Assembly: GCA_013289795.1 (NCBI GenBank)
Contig: JABCZH010000001.1
Location: 186,001 to 250,000 of the forward strand
Direction: 5' to 3'
DNA length: 64,000 bases
From: Acidobacteriota bacterium
GTDB lineage: Bacteria > Acidobacteriota > Terriglobia > Terriglobales > Acidobacteriaceae
Below are positions 24,015-32,446 of this stretch, piece by piece; within the stretch, counting starts at the first letter, position 1; every line of letters starts with the position of its first letter. Both the position numbers and the translations under genes were made by a program. The notes under the pieces are model-generated. The model saw only the letters and a list, made by a program, of their open reading frames with translations, had not been told where the DNA came from and made no database searches.

Positions 24015-25232
24015 TCATGCCGCGCCATGACGCCGGAGCAATGCTTCAAGCCGTACCTTGGTTGAGGATGCCCCCCGTTGCTGCGCCAGCCAAGCCAGGG
24101 AATCGGGTTCAACCTTTGCGCCAGCGGCGATGAGCATGTCGATCACTGGGATATAGTCAATTCCCGAGTCTCCGTTCATTGCAGACCAGAGGGCCTGGCC
24201 GAGAGCAGTGCCGCCGTAGGCGTTCTTCGCTTCGAGCGGCGCCCCGCGCCCCACCAGCAACTTAATCGTTGCCAGTTGTCCGCCAACCACAGCCCAGTGC
24301 AGTCCAGTCAGTCCGGTGTTCGCTTGCGCACCTAAATCCACACCCCTTTGCAGCAAGAACTCGACGACATTGTCCCGACCATACTCACACGCCCACAGGA
24401 AGCCAGATTCCATCTGCGCCTTTGTCGTATTGGCTTTCAGATTGCCGTCTTGGTTGAAGAAATTCCTGACCAGATCGAGTCGTCCCACTCCCGCTGCTCC
24501 CTCGATGTCCAAGTTGGCCCCGCGCTCGGCTAGAAACTCCGCAGCTTCACCGCGCCCGTTGTGCAGAGCTGAAATCACCGGGCTCAACCCTCCCGGGACG
24601 CCGTCGACAGCTGCACCCGCCTCCAGCAGCGCCGCGAGCAGCGCGATTTGCACACCGGCCAGTTTGGGATGGATGCTCGTTGCCACTAGACCCAACGTGG
24701 TTCCCTTGCCATAAGTGTCGGCCACCGCGTCGACTTCAGCGCCTGCGCTCAACAGGATCCTCGCAATCTCAACAGCGTTCTTAGGGGACTTCTGGCGGTA
24801 ATCCTCAAAGCCGTTCGCACCCAGGTAGTGAAGAAGCGTGGCCCGATGTACGCGTGCCGAGCGCTCTCGAATCAACGCCGGATTTCCGCGCAGTAACCGC
24901 TTCAGTGTGGCCGCGTCGCCCACGACGACCGCATCCGCGGCGAGTTCGAATAGTGAGACGGCAGAGTCTTCGTGAGTCAGGGCTTCGATGTGTTTCGCAA
25001 ACCTCGGCCAACTCTCGAACGCGTGTTCGCGAGCGATCGCCAGCTGAGCGTCGGCAAGAGTGACCTTGCCGCTCAGAGCCCTTGAGTCGACCGCTTTGCT
25101 TGGTTGGGAATGGTGCCGCTTAATTCGCTGAATGGCCTCCGAATCGCCTGATTTGCAGGTTTTGAGGAGTTCTTTGGCTTGTTTGCGGTATTGGTCCAGG
25201 CTGGGGCGGACAGGTAGCTTTTTGGCATCCAT
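24015..25232 (-). CDS. Ankyrin-repeat protein
   Basis: 405 residues. The N-terminal 95 residues (LDQYRKQAKELLKTCKSGDSEAIQRIKRHH...LADAQLAIAREHAFESWPRFAKHIEAL) form a conserved helical leader seen on many bacterial ankyrin proteins. Then come about eight ankyrin units, with LL-x-AGAEVDA, LAERGANLDIEGAAGV, LLQRGVDLGAQANTGLTGLHWAVVGGQL and LVGRGAPLEAKNAYGGTALGQA the clearest. No signal peptide or membrane helix is visible, so it is probably cytosolic and binds a protein partner. It is convergent with panC. Confidence 0.88.
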   Translation of the reverse strand: MDAKKLPVRPSLDQYRKQAKELLKTCKSGDSEAIQRIKRHHSQPSKAVDSRALSGKVTLADAQLAIAREHAFESWPRFAKHIEALTHEDSAVSLFELAADAVVVGDAATLKRLLRGNPALIRERSARVHRATLLHYLGANGFEDYRQKSPKNAVEIARILLSAGAEVDAVADTYGKGTTLGLVATSIHPKLAGVQIALLAALLEAGAAVDGVPGGLSPVISALHNGRGEAAEFLAERGANLDIEGAAGVGRLDLVRNFFNQDGNLKANTTKAQMESGFLWACEYGRDNVVEFLLQRGVDLGAQANTGLTGLHWAVVGGQLATIKLLVGRGAPLEAKNAYGGTALGQALWSAMNGDSGIDYIPVIDMLIAAGAKVEPDSLAWLAQQRGASSTKVRLEALLRRHGAA

Positions 25233-25405
25233 ACGATCTTCCTTTCGTGAATGCGCCTGGAGTCCGCCCGAGTCAGGCTAAAAGTAGGATCGTATCCTTC
25301 GAGTTGTGAGACAAGGTGGGCACGGCCCTTTCCGCGGACTGGATGCGCCCTTCGCGCTGGCGAACAGCGTAAGGCTTTCCGCGTCGCGAGTCAATCGCGG
25401 AGCTG

Positions 25406-25852
25406 CTACTCCGAAAGCACCGTTTCTTCCGGCACGTCGGTAAAGCTCTCGAATTCGATTCTGTAGCCGTCTGGGTCGGATACAGAGGTCACCCACATGC
25501 CGTTACCGACAAAGGGGCGCGAAGCTTTGATCCCACGTGAGGTGACCTCGCGATAGATAGCCAGTGCGTCTTCACACTGAAAGCAGATCGTTACGCCCAC
25601 GCCTACTTTACCTTCGGGCGTCCATGAATTGAGTCCCTCCTTGCGGAACTCCTGCAGCATCAGGGCTGCGTCGCCATGCTGCAGCCAGCACCAGCGCAGC
25701 TTTCCTTCAGGTGTCCATTTCTTGGTCATCTCGAAGCCCAGGCCGTCGACGTAAAAGTTAACGGACTCTTCGATATTCGACACCCCGAAAAACGGCACTG
25801 CCTGCTTGACGTTCGTTCCAGCCTTCGTCTCGGTCTTGTTTTCGACGCTCAT
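25406..25852 (-). CDS. VOC-superfamily (glyoxalase-like) protein
   Basis: 148 residues. Two beta-alpha-beta-beta-beta units are visible: AVPFFGVSNIEESVNFYVDGLGFEMTKKW and VTICFQCEDALAIYREVTSRGIKASRPFVGNGMWVTSVSDPDGYRIEFESFTD. The DPDGYRIEFE end is the usual metal-binding edge of this superfamily. Possible roles include a dioxygenase or glyoxalase activity or resistance to an antibiotic; nothing nearby tells which. GGAGGG precedes the ATG. The neighbour upstream is a separate unknown gene on the same strand. Confidence 0.85.
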   Translation of the reverse strand: MSVENKTETKAGTNVKQAVPFFGVSNIEESVNFYVDGLGFEMTKKWTPEGKLRWCWLQHGDAALMLQEFRKEGLNSWTPEGKVGVGVTICFQCEDALAIYREVTSRGIKASRPFVGNGMWVTSVSDPDGYRIEFESFTDVPEETVLSE

Positions 25853-25907
25853 GGTTCCCTCCGGGCGAATTCAGTTTAGCCAGTTACTATGGAAGCTTAG
25901 ACGGGCC

Positions 25908-26408
25908 TCAGGCCCGTTTGGTCTCAGCCTCTCGAAAGGCCGGCACGATGGCCTCTCGCAACACCTTAATTCTTCTCTCCACGTCGGCAGCGTTCTCTGG
26001 CGTCGCTGGTATGTACACAGGAATCGCGTCCTTGGACGATCGCCCTTGTTTTGCCAACTGTATCCACTTAGATACTTCCTCGATGTAGCCTTCCAAAGCC
26101 TGGGAGGGGGTCTTGCACAAGTCCGTTACCAGGTATGCGGGGGACACATCGCAAGAGATAACCCACAGCCACTCGTCCACATTCGCCCGCGCAGGTTCAA
26201 TGTGGAAGAGGAAGACAGCCACAACCCCGCCGTAGCCGTCGCCGAAGTACACTTCTCGAACATTTTTGCACCAAGGAAAAGAACGAAGATAGTTCTGGGC
26301 TCCAGCTGCCATCACCTTTAACAGTTTGAGGTCCTCGTCATCCCCTCCCGCCATCTGAGCGAGCGGCACCACACCTGTCACTGGTATTTTGCCGCTGCTA
26401 TCGTTCAT
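25908..26408 (-). CDS. Unknown protein overlapping the DNA glycosylase gene
   Basis: About 166 residues from ATG 26408, which lies inside the last codons of the upstream DNA glycosylase gene: stop 26398-26400, an 11-base overlap, so translation is probably coupled. I do not recognise the family. The middle (VREVYFGDGYGGVVAVFLFHIEPARANVDEWLWVISCDVSPAYLVTD) is beta-rich with several aromatic residues, and the end is a charged helix. There is no signal peptide. A longer start at 26465 also exists. Confidence 0.62.
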   Translation of the reverse strand: MNDSSGKIPVTGVVPLAQMAGGDDEDLKLLKVMAAGAQNYLRSFPWCKNVREVYFGDGYGGVVAVFLFHIEPARANVDEWLWVISCDVSPAYLVTDLCKTPSQALEGYIEEVSKWIQLAKQGRSSKDAIPVYIPATPENAADVERRIKVLREAIVPAFREAETKRA

Positions 26409-27081
26409 CCGTAGTCCCCTGGTGACTAGGGATCTTCTTAAGCAGATTTCTCGGCCCGGAGACAAACGGATTTCCCGCGATCACATACCGCCAAGGACGC
26501 TCGGCGGCCTTGGTGATGCCAATCCGTGGCGTGGTCAAGACCTTCCTCACGCGATAGCCGTCATCCGCAATAAACAGGTCCGATTCTGGCGAAGTGAGGT
26601 CTTTCTCATTGTCGCGCTCCCGGGTGATTCCGAACGCCTCTGCCAGCCGGCCCGGACCGCTGGTCAGGTTGCGCAAGTTACGCGTGCCGTTCAGTTCCAA
26701 TCCGCGGGCCTTCGCGATGGTCTCGATTCCCACCAGCGGTTCCACAGCTCGAAACAGAATTCCTCCAGCCACGCCATCCGGCAAACAGGAAACATTCAGG
26801 CAGTAGTGATTGCCATAAATGAAATAAACGTAGGCGTGGCCGGGAGGGCCAAACAGAACGGCATTGCGCGCGGTGCGTCCGGCAAAAGAATGCGCTGCCC
26901 CGTCACTCTTGCCGAAATACGCTTCGACTTCGACGATACGAGCGGCAAGATACTTCTGAGGCGCATTGCGCACCAGCACTTTGCCCAGCAATTCGCGGCA
27001 AACGCGCCGCGGATCACGGTCGTAAAACTCGGCCGGCAGCGCCGTGCGTAGGCGCTCCAAGGGAGTGGTTAAAGTTGCCAT
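26398..27081 (-). CDS. 3-methyladenine DNA glycosylase (MPG/AAG family)
   Basis: About 227 residues from ATG 27081; a start at 27132 would add 17 unlikely residues and reach into bcp. Alkyladenine glycosylase marks are RRVCRELLGKVLVR, IVEVEAYFGKSDGAAHSFAGRTARNAVLFGPPGHAYVYFIYGNHYCLNVSC, ILFRAVEPLVGIE and SGPGRLAEAFGI. The catalytic Glu is in EVEAY. It removes alkylated purines from DNA. Spacing to the upstream bcp gene is 17 bases, and the next gene overlaps its end, so the three genes form one unit. Confidence 0.93.
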   Translation of the reverse strand: MATLTTPLERLRTALPAEFYDRDPRRVCRELLGKVLVRNAPQKYLAARIVEVEAYFGKSDGAAHSFAGRTARNAVLFGPPGHAYVYFIYGNHYCLNVSCLPDGVAGGILFRAVEPLVGIETIAKARGLELNGTRNLRNLTSGPGRLAEAFGITRERDNEKDLTSPESDLFIADDGYRVRKVLTTPRIGITKAAERPWRYVIAGNPFVSGPRNLLKKIPSHQGTTDER

Positions 27082-27098
27082 CTGCAACTGCCGCGAAC

Positions 27099-27572
27099 CT
27101 ACGCCGCGCCCTTGGCTGCTTCCTTCAACCACACCAGCACTTCGTCGGCGTGGCCTTCCGGCTTAACTTTGTGGAAGATGTGTTTAATCTTTCCATCCGG
27201 GCCAATCATGAACGTCGTGCGCGCCACCCCCATGACCTTCTTCCCATACATGTTCTTCTCCTGGATCACGCCGTAAGCGTTGCAAACCCTTTTATCGGCA
27301 TCGCCGAGCAAGGTGAAGGGCAGACCGAATTTGTCTTCAAACTTCTTCAACGCTTTCGGTTCGTCAGGAGACACGCCCAGCACCACGGCTCCGACGTTCT
27401 CGACTTTCTTGTAGGAATCGCGGAAGCTGCATGCTTCGATGGTGCATCCCGGAGTGTCGGCGCGCGGGTAGAAATACAGCACTACATACTTCCCCCGAAA
27501 ACTCTTAAGCGAGACGCTCTCACCATTCTGGTCAGGCAAAGTGAACTCTGGGGCTTTATCATTGATGTCCAT
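27099..27572 (-). CDS. bcp: Thioredoxin-dependent thiol peroxidase (Bcp/PrxQ)
   Basis: 157 residues from ATG 27572, with AGGAAGAG just before it. The peroxidatic Cys is in ADTPGCT and the resolving Cys five residues later in EACSF, the classical 2-Cys Bcp arrangement. KAPEFTLPDQNGESVSLKSFRGKYVVLYFYPRADT and VARTTFMIGPDGKIKHIF complete the fold. It reduces peroxides using thioredoxin. The ORF extends upstream to 27839 only because no stop interrupts it; that region belongs to the divergent neighbour. The start codon overlaps, on the opposite strand, the likely ATG of the next gene. Confidence 0.94.
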   Translation of the reverse strand: MDINDKAPEFTLPDQNGESVSLKSFRGKYVVLYFYPRADTPGCTIEACSFRDSYKKVENVGAVVLGVSPDEPKALKKFEDKFGLPFTLLGDADKRVCNAYGVIQEKNMYGKKVMGVARTTFMIGPDGKIKHIFHKVKPEGHADEVLVWLKEAAKGAA

Positions 27573-28926
27573 GGCTATCTCTTCCTCTCGATCAAGGTTA
27601 TACCGCACGGCTGGGCAGTTCGTCATCTCGGCCACTCTGGCTTTGATAACGGCTCCGAGCGCGGCGGCGCAAGCTTCCCACGGCGCTAAGGCCAACCCGG
27701 GGCCGCGCGCGCTGGGGCTGATCGAGATGAGCAATGGCAAGGCGCGGCTCATCCCCATCGCGATTTTGATTGATGGGCAATACTTCGACGCCAACGCGTA
27801 CAAAGCTTCTCCGGTGCCCATGGCGCTGTGGGGTGACACGGTCTATGAAGGCGTGCGCACGGGAGTGTCGCAAGGACTGTTTACGGTCAAGAGCGTACTT
27901 GAAAAGCCGGAAACACATCAGTGGATCGGGGAAGGGACCTGGCTGCCCGCCAGCGAAATTCGTCCCAAGTCAGCTCGGAAAGAATCGCCGGTACCGCGTG
28001 GATTGAACGACGACGAAGGCCCGCCAGTGCTGCGGCACGAAGGGCCCGCCAAACCGAAGGCTCCGGATGCCACTCCCGCAGCGCCAACGCCGCCAAGTCC
28101 ACCGGCGCCTTCCCAGCCTGCGCCTCCAAGTACACCACCGCCGGCGGCGCAACCTCCGGTTGACGAGACCAAGCCAACTGCTCCGACGTCAGTTCCCGAG
28201 CCGGATAAAGATGCTCCCACGTTGAAACGCGGGATTCCCGCGCCCAGACCACCTGAGCCTTTGACCGGCACGCCTGTTGGTGAGGCCAAGCGCGGGAGTT
28301 CAGCCAAACCCGCCGCAACTGCACAAACCCAAGTGTTTCCGGCAATCTCAGCCGACGACGGGCCCGAGCCGCGTCCTTATAGCTACTCCATGAAGCAAGA
28401 GGAGGAGCAACAGTACCGCAAGAAAATGCTGGCGATGGCTGCCGATGAGGTTCGCGGGCGGGCGCGACTACTGGCTGGGCAGACTATTCAGGCGTCTGAG
28501 CCTGCGAAGAATCCAGGGTCGCGGAAGCTGGCTGCTACCAAGCCTCCGCTGCCGGACTTCGAGGACGTGCAGCTTCGCGTCTTCGATCTCAACAGCAGCA
28601 ACGAGCCGGTCCTGATATTGAGCGCAAAGGCGCATCTTTCCCAGAATCCCAAAGAGAAAGAAACTAGCGGGCCGCAATACATTGTGACGCTGGTGGTCCG
28701 GCAAGACGCCAATGCCGACTTTCACAAGGTGTTTTCGAATGTAACTGACACCAGCCACCTCGATGTCATTCCGCGGATGGAGCTGATCGATGCGGTCGAT
28801 GCCGATGGAGATGGGCGCGGCGAACTGCTCTTCCGCCAGGTTTCCGATACCGGCACCGCGTTCGTGGTGTATCGCGTGATTGGGAATCAACTCTACGCGT
28901 TGTTTCAGGGCACGCTCTCGGAGTGA
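27571..28926 (+). CDS. Secreted Pro-rich protein with a C-terminal repeat-like domain
   Basis: 451 residues from ATG 27571. A hydrophobic signal-like stretch (AGQFVISATLALITAPSAAAQA) ends near residue 35. A domain with PIAILIDGQYFDANAYKASPVPMALWGDTVYEG is followed by a Pro/Ala-rich linker near residues 145-260 and a C-terminal domain with DAVDADGDGRGELLFRQVSDTGTAFVVYRV, an FG-GAP/VCBS-like calcium-site pattern. I do not recognise the whole protein. The start is uncertain: the ATG overlaps the bcp start on the other strand, so the promoter would lie inside bcp. Confidence 0.7.
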   Translation: MAISSSRSRLYRTAGQFVISATLALITAPSAAAQASHGAKANPGPRALGLIEMSNGKARLIPIAILIDGQYFDANAYKASPVPMALWGDTVYEGVRTGVSQGLFTVKSVLEKPETHQWIGEGTWLPASEIRPKSARKESPVPRGLNDDEGPPVLRHEGPAKPKAPDATPAAPTPPSPPAPSQPAPPSTPPPAAQPPVDETKPTAPTSVPEPDKDAPTLKRGIPAPRPPEPLTGTPVGEAKRGSSAKPAATAQTQVFPAISADDGPEPRPYSYSMKQEEEQQYRKKMLAMAADEVRGRARLLAGQTIQASEPAKNPGSRKLAATKPPLPDFEDVQLRVFDLNSSNEPVLILSAKAHLSQNPKEKETSGPQYIVTLVVRQDANADFHKVFSNVTDTSHLDVIPRMELIDAVDADGDGRGELLFRQVSDTGTAFVVYRVIGNQLYALFQGTLSE

Positions 28927-28932
28927 GGGCTG

Positions 28933-29583
28933 CTACTTTCCGGTCATCACCAGTTCGCCATTTTCCACTTTGATTCCGTCCACGTTGTCGGGCAGCTTCA
29001 GGCGATCGCGCTGCTCGGTGAGCCGTTTCTGTAAGGCATCGTTTACCAGCGAAACCGGAATGCTGAGGTCACCCACCTTGAACTCCGTGGGGTCAAACGT
29101 GGCATAGCCGTCCTTGGAGCCAAGGTGTCCGGCGAGTGTGACGTACACGTCTTTGCCGCCGATCTGGGTTACAAACTGGCCGCGAGCAACATCACCATCG
29201 AAGTTGACCTGATAATCCTTTACTTCGGGCTGCCCGGGGCCGAAGGCGGCGTCCGCGGACGTGGGCGGTACGCTGGGAAGGCTCGAGCTCGATGTGGGCT
29301 GCTGCGGCTGAGGCTGGGCAGCCGGAATCATTCCGGCGGCCTGGGCCAGCGCAGCGCTGATTTCGTCCGAGCTCAAGTGTACTTCGGAGGGTGCTTGGCC
29401 TGGTTGTTTCGGCTGCTCAAACTGCTCGACCTTCTCCTGGAACGACTCGGCTTTAGCGGCGGCGACCGCGGCGGGCATCGGGGGCGCAACCGGATGCGGC
29501 TTCTTCAGCACCAGAACGATGGCAATCAGCGAACTGGCCAGCGTGGCCACGCTGATAATGCGGTCCCATTTCCATTTCTTCAT
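28933..29583 (-). CDS. Membrane-anchored protein of unknown function
   Basis: 216 residues. One helix near residues 8-26 (ISVATLASSLIAIVLVLKK) anchors it, followed by an Ala/Pro/Gln-rich linker and a C-terminal beta-rich domain (VNFDGDVARGQFVTQIGGKDVYVTLAGHLGSKDGYATFDPTEFKVGDLSIPVSLVNDALQKRLTEQRDRLKLPDNVDGIKVENGELVMT). It is convergent with the Pro-rich protein, six bases apart. No family is recognised; the layout suggests a periplasmic domain on a membrane stalk. Confidence 0.75.
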   Translation of the reverse strand: MKKWKWDRIISVATLASSLIAIVLVLKKPHPVAPPMPAAVAAAKAESFQEKVEQFEQPKQPGQAPSEVHLSSDEISAALAQAAGMIPAAQPQPQQPTSSSSLPSVPPTSADAAFGPGQPEVKDYQVNFDGDVARGQFVTQIGGKDVYVTLAGHLGSKDGYATFDPTEFKVGDLSIPVSLVNDALQKRLTEQRDRLKLPDNVDGIKVENGELVMTGK

Positions 29584-29652
29584 ACGCCAATGTTAACGGG
29601 CGGAACGCGAGGTTCTTAGGTGACGGAAGATACTGGCCGGAGGGTCAGTCAG

Positions 29653-30156
29653 TCAGCCTGACACGCTGCGTTCCTTAACCTGTTCTGAAGTAAGGCCGTA
29701 GAGCGGAGGTGTGGCGACCCCCAGCATGGCGAGAGAGAGGTAGATCTGGCCGCGGTGGTGAATCTCGTGCTCAACCATCGATCGCAGCCATTTCCAGGTG
29801 GTGATTGGTGTTCCCCCGGGAGTTTCGCACTTGCGATTCAGATCTTCTGGACTGAGGCGGGAAAAGATTTCGACCGACTCGCGATGCATGCGCTCCATGA
29901 ACAGCACCACCTCATCGTAGCCGTCGGCAAGTTCCTTTCCGCAGCCCGGATAGCGGCTGGGTCTGCCCTGCACATTTTCGCCAAACATGTGTCGTTCGAT
30001 CGCCGCGATGTGCCGCACCAGGTCGCCTAGTGTGAACTTTCCCGGAGCACAGGACCAGTCGAGCTTGTCGGGAGGAATGCAACGAACCACGCGCATAGTG
30101 CGTTGGTGAACTTTGTCTAGATATTCGAGGAAGGCATCGATGTCTTGGATTTGCAT
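29653..30156 (-). CDS. DinB-superfamily protein
   Basis: 167 residues from ATG 30156; a start at 30213 would overlap the end of gatB by 16 bases. The four-helix DinB fold shows LVRHIAAIERHMFG, with the first metal His in the LVRHIA segment, and the paired His residues in WLRSMVEHEIHHRGQIYLSLAMLGV. This is the YfiT/DinB metal site (His, His, His). DinB proteins are often thiol-dependent transferases or of unknown activity, despite the name. It follows gatB on the same strand. Confidence 0.88.
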   Translation of the reverse strand: MQIQDIDAFLEYLDKVHQRTMRVVRCIPPDKLDWSCAPGKFTLGDLVRHIAAIERHMFGENVQGRPSRYPGCGKELADGYDEVVLFMERMHRESVEIFSRLSPEDLNRKCETPGGTPITTWKWLRSMVEHEIHHRGQIYLSLAMLGVATPPLYGLTSEQVKERSVSG

Positions 30157-30196
30157 GGAATTGGCTCTGTCGACAAGATATTCATTTGATTCGAAC

Positions 30197-31678
30197 CTAA
30201 GCGTTCGGCTCAAGTTTTTTCGCCAGCAGCTCGTTCACCATCTGGGGATTGGCCTGGCCCTTGGAAGCCTTCATCACTTGGCCTACAAAAAAACCTATGA
30301 CTGTCTTCTTGCCGGCCCGGTACTGCTCAAGCTGTTTGGGGTTGGTGGCGATGATTTCGTCGATGATCTTCTCAATGGCAGCTGGGTCGGTGATCTGCTG
30401 CGGCCTGGCGTTTTCATAAATGGTAGGAAAATCCTGGTTGCGCTCGAAGCACAGATCGTACAAGTCTTTGAGCATCTTGCCCGAAATCGCGCCACTCTCG
30501 ACTAAATCCGCGGACAACGCCACGCCCTTCATCGAAATGGGCGAGCTTGCGATCTCCAGACCTTTAGCTTTGAGCCGGCCCATCAACTCGCTCTGTACCA
30601 GGTTGGCCACGCGCTTGGGGTTCTTCGCGGCCTTGGCGGCGAGTTCGAATTCATCTGCCAATGTCTTCGAAGCGGTGAGCACTTCGGCATCGTAGTCGGT
30701 GATGCCGTAGTCGGCCACCATGCGCTTTCTCCGGGCTTCCGGGAGTTCGGGCAGGCTGTGGCGGATTTCCGCGTGCGACTTCTCATCTACCACCAGCGGC
30801 AACAAGTCAGGCTCGGGAAAATAACGGTAGTCGTGGGCTTCCTCTTTCGAGCGCATGCTGTAGGTTTTGCCCTCGGCGGAGTTGTAGAGCCGGGTCTCCT
30901 GCGTAATCTTCCCGCCGGATTCGAGAACGGCGATCTGGCGGACGATCTCATATTCCAGCGCGTCCCGAATAAAGCGAAAAGAATTCACGTTCTTGATTTC
31001 GGTTTTGGTGCCAAACTGCCTTTGGCCGCGCGGACGCACGCTCACGTTGGCATCGCAGCGCAGTGAGCCTTCTTCCATGTTGCAATCACTGACTCCGGTG
31101 TACAGGATGATCTCCTTCATCCGCGTTAGGTACTCATAGGCTTCGTCGGGTGAGGCGATTTCCGGCCCGCTGACGATCTCAATCAGCGGCACCCCGCTGC
31201 GGTTAAGGTCGATGGCGGTCTTCTCGGCGGAATCAGGAAAGCCTTCGTGCAGGCTCTTGCCCGCGTCTTCTTCCAGGTGCAAACGGGTGATGCCGATTTT
31301 CTTTTGGCTGCCGCTGGACGTGATGTCGATCGCACCAAACTCGGCAAGCGGCTTGTCATATTGCGAAATCTGGTAGCCCTTGGGCAAGTCGGGATAGAAG
31401 TAGTTCTTGCGGGCGAAGATCGATGTCTGATTGATGCGACAGTGCAGCGCCATCGCCGCCAGCACAGCAAACTCGACTGCCTTGCGATTCAGCACCGGAA
31501 GCGCTCCCGGAAGACCGAGACACACCGGGCACACGTTGGTGTTCGGCAGGGCGCCAAAGCGCGCCGAGCAGGAGCAGAATATCTTCGTCACGGTCAGGAG
31601 TTGAACGTGGACTTCGAGGCCAATGACCGGTTCGTACTTCGCACGAGCCGCGACTGATATCTCGGGCGTGGTGGCCAT
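30197..31678 (-). CDS. gatB: Aspartyl/glutamyl-tRNA amidotransferase subunit B
   Basis: 493 residues, full length. GLEVHVQLLT, the Cys-rich CSCSARFGALPNTNVCPVCLGLPGALPVLN, FYPDLPKGYQISQYDKPLAE, MEEGSLRCDANVS and YRYFPEPDLLPL are standard, and the C-terminal YqeY-like domain ends in GFFVGQVMKASKGQANPQMVNELL. With GatA and GatC it turns Glu-tRNA(Gln) or Asp-tRNA(Asn) into the amidated form. The other subunits are not in this window. Confidence 0.97.
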   Translation of the reverse strand: MATTPEISVAARAKYEPVIGLEVHVQLLTVTKIFCSCSARFGALPNTNVCPVCLGLPGALPVLNRKAVEFAVLAAMALHCRINQTSIFARKNYFYPDLPKGYQISQYDKPLAEFGAIDITSSGSQKKIGITRLHLEEDAGKSLHEGFPDSAEKTAIDLNRSGVPLIEIVSGPEIASPDEAYEYLTRMKEIILYTGVSDCNMEEGSLRCDANVSVRPRGQRQFGTKTEIKNVNSFRFIRDALEYEIVRQIAVLESGGKITQETRLYNSAEGKTYSMRSKEEAHDYRYFPEPDLLPLVVDEKSHAEIRHSLPELPEARRKRMVADYGITDYDAEVLTASKTLADEFELAAKAAKNPKRVANLVQSELMGRLKAKGLEIASSPISMKGVALSADLVESGAISGKMLKDLYDLCFERNQDFPTIYENARPQQITDPAAIEKIIDEIIATNPKQLEQYRAGKKTVIGFFVGQVMKASKGQANPQMVNELLAKKLEPNA

Positions 31679-31708
31679 AAGCAGCGATTATAGTGGTTCG
31701 TTGGACTG

Positions 31709-32368
31709 CTACGGCTTGCTGGGTGCGCTCAGATACTTCTCCAACGGCACTTCGAAGTACATCAATTCGTGGCCTTTGGCATCCAGCACACGGTTCAGGT
31801 AAAAGCGCGCGCCCGCCAGCGGAGTCGAAATGCCGGACACATCGAAAAACATGAATCCGCATTGAGTGCTGTGGGGTTCGACGGCGCGGGCGGCAAATTG
31901 TGAGTTCTGAATCTCGTCTTGAGCGTCTTTGGTGACGCCGCCCTTCTTTTTGGGCCAGGGCAACGGGCTGGTTGAAGGCCCGCTGGCGGGCGGACGCGTG
32001 ATGCGCCGATAAATATCGTCTTCGGTGGCCGGCGGAATCTTAGTTCGATCCACCGTGACCAGTTCCGCCGTGGCATCAGTGAGCGATACGGGTTGGTCGC
32101 TGGCATTGGTGATAACGACAAAAATCGGTACGAAGCCGACATCGCTGTATCGAACCGAGAAGATGCTGGCTTTGTCGGCCAAGTCATAGGGATCGAGGCC
32201 TAACGTGATCCCCTCGTCCGCATGCTCATCGTGCGCGGGATAGGCCTTGGCGGCCAGGGGCGTGGGCATAACAAAGTGCTTGCCGCCCACGCACAGAGTA
32301 GGAAGCAACAACAAGGCAGCCACGAGTGACAAACGTACAGTTGAAAAATGCCAGAGTTTGCTCAACAT
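31709..32368 (-). CDS. Secreted protein of unknown function
   Basis: 219 residues with a signal sequence (LSLVAALLLLPTLCVGGKHF). The body is beta-rich (ASIFSVRYSDVGFVPIFVVITNASDQPVSLTDATAELVTVD), which reads like an immunoglobulin-like or FxLYD domain, and ends with GISTPLAGARFYLNRVLDAKGHELMYFEVPLEKYL. I do not recognise the family. It is upstream of gatB on the same strand, separated by 30 bases, and divergent from waaA. Confidence 0.72.
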   Translation of the reverse strand: MLSKLWHFSTVRLSLVAALLLLPTLCVGGKHFVMPTPLAAKAYPAHDEHADEGITLGLDPYDLADKASIFSVRYSDVGFVPIFVVITNASDQPVSLTDATAELVTVDRTKIPPATEDDIYRRITRPPASGPSTSPLPWPKKKGGVTKDAQDEIQNSQFAARAVEPHSTQCGFMFFDVSGISTPLAGARFYLNRVLDAKGHELMYFEVPLEKYLSAPSKP

Positions 32369-32446
32369 GGTTTCGATTATAGGATGCGGCCAGCACAGTA
32401 AGCGGTGCCAGCCAGGCCGGGGTACAGTTAGAATGTCCCTTCCTGC

